Shown here piece after piece: positions 57,101 through 64,000 of a stretch of DNA of 64,000 bases. The stretch comes from Bugula neritina (taxonomy: Eukaryota; Bryozoa; Gymnolaemata; Cheilostomatida; Bugulidae): NCBI GenBank assembly GCA_964035545.1, contig OZ037766.1:7449722-7513721 (forward strand), given 5' to 3'. A program made the position numbers and the translations under genes. The notes under the pieces are model-generated. The model did not search any database. It saw nothing but the letters and a program-made list of their open reading frames with translations, and was not told where the DNA came from. Numbering within the stretch: the first letter of the stretch is position 1; each line of letters opens with the position of its first letter.

Positions 57101-60100
57101 GGAGAGGACAATTTCAAGATCTGACACTACAGATAACCGCAGGCAGTTGAAGAACCTAACTGAACCAGAAGAAGTTATTTACCATAACCCAATTCAATCT
57201 TAGAGATCTATTGTATGATGTTCTCAATCCTAAAGATCTCAATAACTGTTGAATACGCACGACATTTATATACCAAACATTTAACCAATACCAAGTTTAA
57301 CCATTAGAAAAGTATTACAATAATACCAAGAGGGGAACTTTCCAATATAATAAGTATTACACGAACCTAAGAGTGGTAAGTAAACGTATCACATTTAATT
57401 TTATTTACAACTTACAACTGGAATCTTGATGTTTCTTGCCCTCTCCAACATCATCATTACATCATCGTAGTGTTTACTCCACTGGAAGTCACCTCCCCGA
57501 TGCTGATACTGGTAACATTTCAGTCTGGTTAGAAGCCGCTCCAGCAGGTGTACCAGCTGCTTTACATTTCTTTGTTTTTGTGAAGCTAATAATGGAACTA
57601 GTAGTAACAGTACAAAATCAAACATAATAAGGAGTTGTGCAATTATATCAATGTAAATAAAGAGAACATAAATCCGAAATAACTGACATCCAAATAGTTA
57701 CTGATGTTGGGCTGGTTGGCTGCAAGGTAATAACACTCACCAACATCTAAAGCATTCTCCAGCAAAACAAAGAGAGCATTCTGAATGGCCCCAGACATGC
57801 TGTGTATTCTGTATTCAATAAGTAATTCCATCAACTGCGAGAGATAGAGAGAAATTCAGTAGAGAGAGTTTAAACATTAACTTTCATTGGCTGCTTGATA
57901 AAATATAAACATTCAAGCTGTAGAAACAGCTGAAAGCACCGAGTCAATTCAATTATCAAGGTAAATATAAACTAACAAGTTATATTTTGGTCTCAACTAT
58001 AACACTTCTCTTCAAACATATTTTATAAATTACCAAGTACCTGCAGCAGCTCATCACTGATGAACCACCGCAGGTACTTGAAAAACAAAACACACTGTTG
58101 CCATCAAGTTGAAAAATTCCTACACAAACTATATCAATAGAGCAGTTTTTGAATCACCAAAAAACAACGAACCATTTCCATTGTAATGACATAATATAAT
58201 ACAGGTTCAACAGGAAATTAATATCAACATATCACCAAGCAGCCAAATGGGTTTTTATTGTCGGCAACTTAATGCTTATAAGCTTTTACTATTACTGAAA
58301 AGGTGTGTAGATATGAAAATAAAAAACTTGTGACTTTTATTTAAATAAGAAATTTATTTTTATTTCATTTTCATTTCAAATTCACTATAGATTATTGCTA
58401 TTCAAAGCAATCTGACTTACTGTACTCACTTATTTTAAATGCATTATTTTGATAATGAATAAATTCATATAGTAATACATACTTATATCAAATATCCCTG
58501 AAGTTACCTTGAATATACATTTAGCACTAGTTGCCTAAATCATTAGAAACACAAAACAGATCATCTGTGGCTAGGAAGTGCTAATTCTACCTTATACATG
58601 TACCCAACCCGCCAATCATTCTTAAAGGCACCAGCCAAGTCGAGAGCAGAGACAACTTGAGTAAACACTACATCAGATTGACCCTGGGATATTCTACAAG
58701 GGTGGATCTTTGGTATGTGGAGGTAGAGAACTAGCGGTTCACAGTGCATTATGTCATCTGACTTCTCTGGTTCATTCACACTCTGTCGCAACAACCTGGT
58801 TAAGAATAGTTCATAACTTTATGCCTGAGATATAAATTCATCAGCTGTGGATTGAATAAATAAATTAGACAAAAACTGTGTGAGGATTGGTAATTATCTG
58901 CTCAATCTGTGAGCATGTCAACTGTAGCTGCACTAAAGCTGACCAAACCTAGCTCATCACAATATTGAAATGTAGCAGTATGGCCAGCCTAGGTTTCAAA
59001 TGCCTGTTTCAACTATTTGTCAAATTAGTCCAAAATACATTGGGAGTTGTGCGACCTGGTGATCATAGTTCGCTAAACGATGAAAGAACAAGGTGTTTCT
59101 AGTTTCACAAACTTTGACAATATTACTATTATGAAAAATTACTCATCTAAAGTAATTGCTTACTAAAACCAGAAAAAACAAATTATGTCCAAAACTAAAT
59201 TTAAATTATAATAGAAATGACAACCATTTCTATTTTGCAAAGAGCCATAGGGTCAAGTGAATACTACTTAACCAAAATTTACCTTAACATATATATATTA
59301 TTGTCACACTCATTTAATTTCCCAGTCAAGTCATACTATTTTCAGAAGTAATTTGTGAAAATTGGACATAAAAATAGCTCTAGTAACATGTTACACTGGA
59401 TAGTACTTCATTCTAAAACTAAGAGCAAGCAGTTATATAAAAAAAATACTTTGAGTATTTGAGCAAAAGATGTAAATTTATTTAGCAAGTTGAAACACTA
59501 CTGTTTACTATTGAGAAAGTTTAAAAATAGCATGAGAAGCTAACTCCTGATAATCAAGGAATGAAAGAAATTACCTGGCACATCATAATGTAAGTAAGAA
59601 TAAGCGAACTACAAAGCAGGTCTAGAAAAAAACCTCAAAGATAAATATATTTCTATCACAGAAAACTGCCACTTTGAACTTAATGTATAATATAGCCAAG
59701 TGATTCAGCTAAAATACTGTTTCTAACATTGCCAATATTTTCAGCTAAAAAAATGTTGACTACCAGAAAAGCTGTTTGCTATTAGCAAGTAACCAACTAA
59801 AGCAACCAGCTGGATGTAAACCAACATACAAACACAACAACAGCACAGATATTGGCAGCAATACCCTGCTGCAATCTGCCAGGAATACTTGGCACTGGAA
59901 CAAGCTGCACGACTCATTAGCCAATGAAAACACACAAATCAGAATAAATCAATATTACATAAGTAATAGTAGATGTACTGCTAGTGAAGGGACTATGAAC
60001 TAGTTGTAAGCCAGCTTTATGATATCCACTTACAGCGTGCACCATATTAGAGAGTATTGATCAGTAACAAGTGGTAGCAAGTAGTTGAACTTGAATAAAC

Positions 60101-60828
60101 AATTGTGTTTATGAACTATAGCATGTGTAACACTATGTAGCACTAATGCCGTAGTCATAGGCATAAATAAACTCAACAATTAAATTAACTAGAATGTAGT
60201 GAAAGGACAGCCGACTATTTTGAAAAGAGAAGAAAAAGTTACTGGTTAGGCACTGTAAAATAAAGTTCAATAGATAATACACTTTGCCTTTATATACCTG
60301 GTTTTAAATTTCACATTGAGACAAACAAACACTGCAATCAAGAAATATGCTTCCCTTATTTTACATGAATTTGAAACTACAGATCTGAGTTAGGAACATT
60401 TCATTATGTTCCAAGTATATGAGAAGTAGTGGCTCTACTGCCAAGATACAACTTTGCATTTAGGTGCAGCAGTGGTGAGATTGAGATAACCTAAGTTGTT
60501 TAATTTTCTCAATAAATTTTGGTTTGAGGGTGGGTTGGTACATTTCTAATCTAGAACACAGGCTTCTCAATTACCGCATCTACTTCCAACCTTGACTGTT
60601 CGTTGAAGAATATTTATAAACTGTCAACAGGCTTTGGTAAATAAATTTTTAAAACGATCAAAATGACAATTGCAAAGGAGAATAGATGTTAGATGTTTAC
60701 CTTTGTAAAACTTTGTAGTTTATGTTTTCATGAATCCTAACTCTTAGGTTCTTCATTGTCTCCCATCCGTGATCTGTTTTCACCCACAAATCACCATTCG
60801 ATCGCCAATCTCGTCCAAGAAATGGCAT
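42184..60828 (-). CDS. FBXO32: F-box only protein 25/32 (atrogin-1 family)
   Basis: Substrate receptor of an SCF ubiquitin ligase; in vertebrates FBXO32 drives muscle protein loss. Nine coding exons on the minus strand: 60828-60701, 58795-58591, 58076-58041 (36 nt), 57834-57741, 57585-57416, 52293-52194, 50000-49838, 45824-45752, 42276-42184. Every junction is GT-AG and phases join to 353 residues, against about 355 for human FBXO32. The N-terminus MPFLGRDWRS matches the family signature MPFLGQDWRS. Residues 219-265 form the F-box (ITELPYDIIRHVVLHLC and DDSLWRELCLCHF). The C-terminus has WCKKCRIIFWK then GHPC, the conserved Cys pattern, and ends DFIKMFNV. The segment 44-110 is poorly conserved with vertebrates. 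Introns reach 5.1 kb and hold repeats and a MITE copy. Whether it is closer to FBXO25 or FBXO32 needs a tree; an invertebrate would be expected to have one pre-duplication gene. Confidence 0.95.
42277..45751 (-). other. Last intron of FBXO25/32, nothing recognised
   Basis: 3.5 kb. The open frames here (for example 44189-44386) match no family. A slightly GC-richer patch near 42620-42700 looks unlike its surroundings but has no identifiable element. Confidence 0.4.
47697..47846. repeat. 18-bp tandem array, unit about CACTCTATATTACTTGAG
   Basis: About eight imperfect copies inside an FBXO25/32 intron. Since 18 is a multiple of 3, each frame repeats a hexapeptide, which explains the two 74-codon open frames here; they are not genes. 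Confidence 0.9.
48050..48430. repeat. 16-bp tandem array, unit ACATAGGTGTGCTTAT
   Basis: More than 20 imperfect copies with A/G and C/T changes, degenerating at both edges. It lies only about 200 bp from the 18-bp array, in the same FBXO25/32 intron. Confidence 0.9.
50879..51005 (+). mobile_element. MITE candidate, copy C
   Basis: Shares GTGCAGCAATGGAGAAAAGC, then CCTGTGTTCTAGATTAGAAA, with the other copies, and ends with ATCCACTACTACACC, the inverted counterpart of its start. It is shortened inside compared with the copy at 15460. It lies in an FBXO25/32 intron. Confidence 0.6.
52805..52996 (-). other. Unassigned 63-codon open frame in an FBXO25/32 intron
   Basis: Starts with ATG in the context CAGCAAAATGG, a good initiation context, and reads MVNKSVLLDGHPSVIAKFNS at the start, with an AG acceptor-like TTATTCTTAG just upstream. 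It has a plausible amino-acid mix, but I recognise no family and the FBXO25/32 protein is complete without it. It could be an alternative exon, a relic or chance. Confidence 0.2.
53769..53830 (-). repeat. Degenerate tRNA-like segment, possible SINE head
   Basis: On the minus strand the ends GCCCCCA and TGAGGGC pair at six of seven positions like an acceptor stem. GTTTGATTCC resembles an RNA polymerase III B box (GGTTCGANTCC). The segment is only 62 nt and the T-stem pairs poorly, so it is not a working tRNA gene. The neighbouring 53840-54010 is richer in GC than its surroundings and might be the body of a SINE. Confidence 0.3.
55306..55349 (+). other. Candidate short coding first exon, plus strand
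   Basis: ATG in a good context (GAAAATGG) encodes MADHISMQVGSSS and runs into CAGCAG|GTGTAA, a possible donor. ACTTCCGG, an ETS-type promoter word, lies about 50 bp upstream. No following exon was found on this strand. A closely similar ATG segment occurs at 61158. It lies antisense inside an FBXO25/32 intron, and is equally compatible with a repeat fragment. Confidence 0.2.
60461..60592 (-). mobile_element. MITE candidate, copy D
   Basis: In the first intron of FBXO25/32. The left end reads AGGTGCAGCAGTGGTGAGAT; the minus-strand start reads GGAAGTAGATGCGGTAATTG, then AAGCCTGTGTTCTAGATTAG. Ends and core match the other three copies in inverse orientation. Confidence 0.6.
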
Positions 60829-61145
60829 ATTTTATTCAAATAAAACAAAACAACTTCATCAGCTGATGACTGTAGTTACATGCTTTTCTTTCCCAGGTGG
60901 TTGTGTTTACATACACACTTGCTAAACACGTGACACAAGAGAAACGGCAACTATTGGTGAAAATTGATGAAGCGAGCAATATTTAATCACGTGGCCCAAG
61001 TCAGTAGTAAAGTAGCCAGCTCGCTCGCAGTAGTTAGTTACAGCAAGTTGGCACGTATTCAAAACACACAATAATTATTCTAACGCAAGAATTCTTAACA
61101 GTTATGTAGTCAGAAAGAGAGTAGATGAGAGGGAACACTTACCTA
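60829..61145 (-). promoter_or_regulatory. FBXO25/32 upstream region with forkhead and E-box words
   Basis: Within 165 bp of the start codon are TGTTTAC at 60904-60910 (minus GTAAACA, forkhead/FOXO core) and two CACGTG E-boxes at 60927-60932 and 60988-60993. A strong minus-strand donor CCTAG|GTAAGTG stands at 61143/61142, so an untranslated leader exon may lie further upstream, in which case these words would be in intron 1. Mammalian FBXO32 is a known FOXO target. The sites are seen; their function is inferred. Confidence 0.4.
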
Positions 61146-61488
61146 GGCATGTCCTTAATGGCAGACCACATCAGCATGAAAGTAAAAGCAAGTTAACTCA
61201 TTGAGACATTTACTAACTAAGCTCACAACAGTTGTTGAAGCAACACCTAATAAAGGTAAAAGTAAGACATATAGACATGCAAGTCCACTGCATGTCTATA
61301 TAGCACAAGACTGCCATGTGAAGAATTTTATACACCCATTTATTAACAGTCAAGTACCAAAACATGTTCAGCATATAATAGCTTTGCAATTGGAAGCAAA
61401 AGTGATCTTCACTAGTTTTTGGCAACATTTCCACAACTTCCTAAGCATATCAACATCTCTCTTACAGTCACCAACTATAAGCAATGGT

Positions 61489-61494
61489 TTTATT
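61489..61494 (-). terminator. Polyadenylation signal overlapping the NDUFB9 stop
   Basis: On the minus strand the stop TAA and the hexamer overlap as TAAATAAA, sharing one base. If used, the 3' UTR is only about 15-35 nt. Confidence 0.6.
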
Positions 61495-62501
61495 TAGACT
61501 TCTTCGGCTGCTTTTTGCCCGTACTTATTTTCCCAACGCTCCAGATGCTCCTTCTTACGAATTTCACGACGAGCAAAGTACTCCGGGAACGCTGCTTTCT
61601 CGTAAGGATGCCATGTGTCGAGCACCTATTCCACAAAAATATTCTTAATAACTCGAAAAACCGATAAATCATATTTCATGCTTATTTTCCAAAAACATAT
61701 TTACACAGTAAGAAAAATTTAAAAATATTCACAGCTACCTGGGTCACAGCAAACTACAAGATGAATAGCTGACAAATTCAAATGCTTCTCTGAAAATTGA
61801 TGCAGTTGCAAAAATATTTTTTATTTAAGTATATTTTAAAAAATGCAACAAAAAAGGCGGGTAAAAAGAAAAGTAGTAGTGGCAACCATAGCTCCTCTTA
61901 GAAGTTGAAGCAACATAGCCTTGAATATAGTTTAGAGCTTAAGTAATGTTGCTATCAAAGGTTGGGCCATGTGCCCTGTTCAAAGATAGTGAGAGAACAA
62001 ATCCCAAAACAATTACTGTCCACACACTCGATTATATAGCATTTTATAGCATTAGTGAGGAAATTGCAACATCTAGTGCTATGCAAATGTAGGCAGTTGA
62101 CTTTGCAATTGCTAAAGTACAATATCTTTGGTTTACTGAGTACACTATGAACAATTTCAGAGCAAATTATAAACAAGCATAGGCCTACTGTATGCATGTA
62201 TAAAGGGAATTCGGTAACTGTCTCCTTTTAGCACCAACGGAAAACAACTTAAATAAAACATTAATATTTAGTATATAGAAGAGAATCAAATTACAGTCTC
62301 ACCCAATCTGGTATATACTTTTTCCTATTGAAAGCTGCACCACCTGGAGATTCCCCAAATCTAATGCGACTGGGATAATGTTTTTCCCACAGCTCCTTCT
62401 CTCCTTCTACTAAAATTTTCTTTGCTTCTCTCACATCAGTAATGTGTGCATTTTGATCAAATCGATCTCGGAGCAGAACAACGTGATAGCGAAATCGATG
62501 T
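61494..62501 (-). CDS. NDUFB9: NADH dehydrogenase 1 beta subcomplex subunit 9 (3' exons)
   Basis: Accessory LYR-family subunit of mitochondrial complex I. Two exons on the minus strand, 62501-62303 and 61625-61494, join in phase 0 and give the last 109 residues. They read HRFRYHVVLLRDRFDQN, then a helix EAKKILVEGEKELWEKHYP, the family signature FGESPGGAAFNR, then DTWHPYEKAAFPEYFARRE. Human NDUFB9 has SPGGTSYER and DDWHPSEKAMYPDYFAKRE at the same places. The exon at 62501 starts in the middle of a codon, so at least one upstream exon with the start codon and LYR motif exists; I could not find it up to 64000. The C-terminus is shorter than in mammals. The gene is in tandem with FBXO25/32, about 0.67 kb between stop and start codons. 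Confidence 0.92.
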
Positions 62502-64000
62502 CTAGAAAAGAATAAGTCTGTACAGACATCAATGAAAAAATATGAAAAGCACGATCGTAAAGTTGTTTAAAAATTTAGCATGCCCGCAAAAACTTATTTA
62601 CACAGTATAGAGTGCGTAATGTTTCTTGATAGATGACATGTGCAAACGAAACATGTGATTATTTGAGATGCCCCCATCTGATATCCTATCAGAATTATTG
62701 GATTAGGTATAATTTAGTTGGTAGCCCCATCACACATGTATTTAAAATGTTGAGAGAATTTAAATTAATGCACTATTTGTTTCTGACATGTCAACCAATA
62801 TGACTCTATTACACATGTTTCCTTTTCAGTGCTATATGAGTTTTTACAGCAGCTCAGAATAAAATTACAATCATTAGAGCTTTACTGGACAGGAATACTA
62901 ACCTAGCCATTTATTGAATACACTATCACAAAGCTATGACATACTAATGCACTTCTAAATCTTAGTCAAAATGAAACTATAATGGCTATACATGTGATTG
63001 CATTGGTAAAAACAAGCACAGCGCCTCCTAAAACAGAACTGAGACACCCCAGTGAACATATTGCCAAATCAAATAAAACAAGGTTTTTAAAAAAAAATAT
63101 TCCAAATTTTTTTAGAGACTACTCTAATATTGCTACAAATTCAAATGAGGAGATTTGCCCAAAGTTGCAAGCTCCAACAAAATATAAAGATTGGTCATTC
63201 GATAGATACAGACCATCGTTACAAAAATTATAAATCTACATTGGAAACCTTGATAACTACTATTAAAACTTTAAGGGTATATAAATAAAACTTTCATCAC
63301 ACTGGTCAAGAGAAAGGAAAGAAGACGAAGGTAATGAAACTGATGAGCATATATACCATACACTTCATTCAATTACAGATGCCAATGGGTGTATAGAAGC
63401 AGAACAGAAGGCAGCAGAAGAATGGTGTTGATTGAGGAATACGTAAATATTGAAGAATAGAGATAGCTTTCTAAAGGACCAAAGCAGAGTGAAGCAAAAG
63501 AATGATAAAATTGCACAAAAATGAAAAGACAAGAAAACCCTGCATGGTTACTATTCAGTATTTGCATATAGTAAAATGAATGCAAGTATACTCTTGTAAT
63601 TGGCTAGAACACAGATGTCTGAAAAAAGCAATAGAATGGCTGTTGTTGGGTCCTCAAGATCGCACACTTCACTAAAAACTCCAAGGTGACCATTATAAAG
63701 GAACCAGACAGCAAGTTTGGGGTAAATGTAATTTGTAATTGGTTGTAATTACATGTTTTCAAGTAATTGATTGTAATTTGTAATTGATGTATAAAAAAGT
63801 AATTATAATTGTAATTAATTACATATCAAATGTTATTGATTTTTACAATTACTTCATAATTATATGTCAACTACTTCAATTTCTTTAACTGTATTAAAAA
63901 GATAATACTTTTCCTACCAGTCCCACTTGTTAAATAACAAGTTCAGATTAATTCAAACAGTAGTATTATATCACCCTATTAATCACTGTTGAGAACAAAG
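62502..64000. other. Right edge, probably NDUFB9 first intron
   Basis: No NDUFB9 first exon was recognised here. A plus-strand 83-codon frame at 62982-63233 contains FLKKNIPNFFRDY and KYKDWSFDRYRPSLQKL and has a gene-like mix, but I recognise no family. 63720-63850 is AT-rich, full of TAATTGTAATT words. Confidence 0.4.

Noticed and set aside
61419-61667. 82-codon plus-strand frame
   Set aside because: It is the antisense shadow of the last NDUFB9 exon, whose minus-strand frame has clear family residues.

Overview
The window is animal nuclear DNA: AT-rich, with GT-AG introns, AATAAA signals and spliced genes whose exon phases all fit together. It is not bacterial, and most open frames over 60 codons are chance. 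The organism is an invertebrate metazoan; I could not place it in a phylum from sequence alone. All exon joins were worked out by hand from splice signals, frame continuity and resemblance to known families.

Layout from left to right. Positions 1-3987 hold no supported gene. Positions 3988-6120 hold ribosomal protein eS17 (RPS17), minus strand, five exons including one that ends at the ATG. Positions 6470-7732 hold a small class I SAM-dependent methyltransferase, minus strand, three exons. Positions 7800-11700 are intergenic with a long field of degenerate ACT/AGT-type simple sequence. Positions 11751-23316 hold a 16-exon plus-strand gene predicted to encode 1279 residues: an N-terminal PH domain, a long disordered docking region with tyrosine, SH3 and WW motifs, and two C-terminal PDZ-like units. 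Positions 24562-39500 are a gene-poor interval with minisatellites, a long CT tract, G-runs and short mobile-element relics. Positions 39600-41637 hold Myc, plus strand, with an untranslated leader exon and two coding exons. Positions 42184-60828 hold an FBXO25/FBXO32 (atrogin-1) orthologue, minus strand, nine coding exons, 353 residues, tail to tail with Myc. Positions 61494-62501 and beyond hold the last two coding exons of NDUFB9, minus strand; its first exon lies to the right of the window or was missed.

The most interesting points are: (1) the Myc, FBXO25/32 and NDUFB9 neighbourhood, whose human counterparts MYC, FBXO32 and NDUFB9 all sit on 8q24, suggesting very old linkage; (2) the PH plus tandem-PDZ docking protein, which looks like a Gab/Dok-style adaptor carrying its own PDZ module; (3) a four-copy, roughly 130-160 bp family with inverted ends (a MITE candidate). 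The housekeeping genes (translation, complex I) and the regulatory genes (Myc, F-box ligase, adaptor) do not form an operon. Their adjacency reflects chromosomal history, with possible regulatory overlap at the Myc/FBXO32 3' ends.
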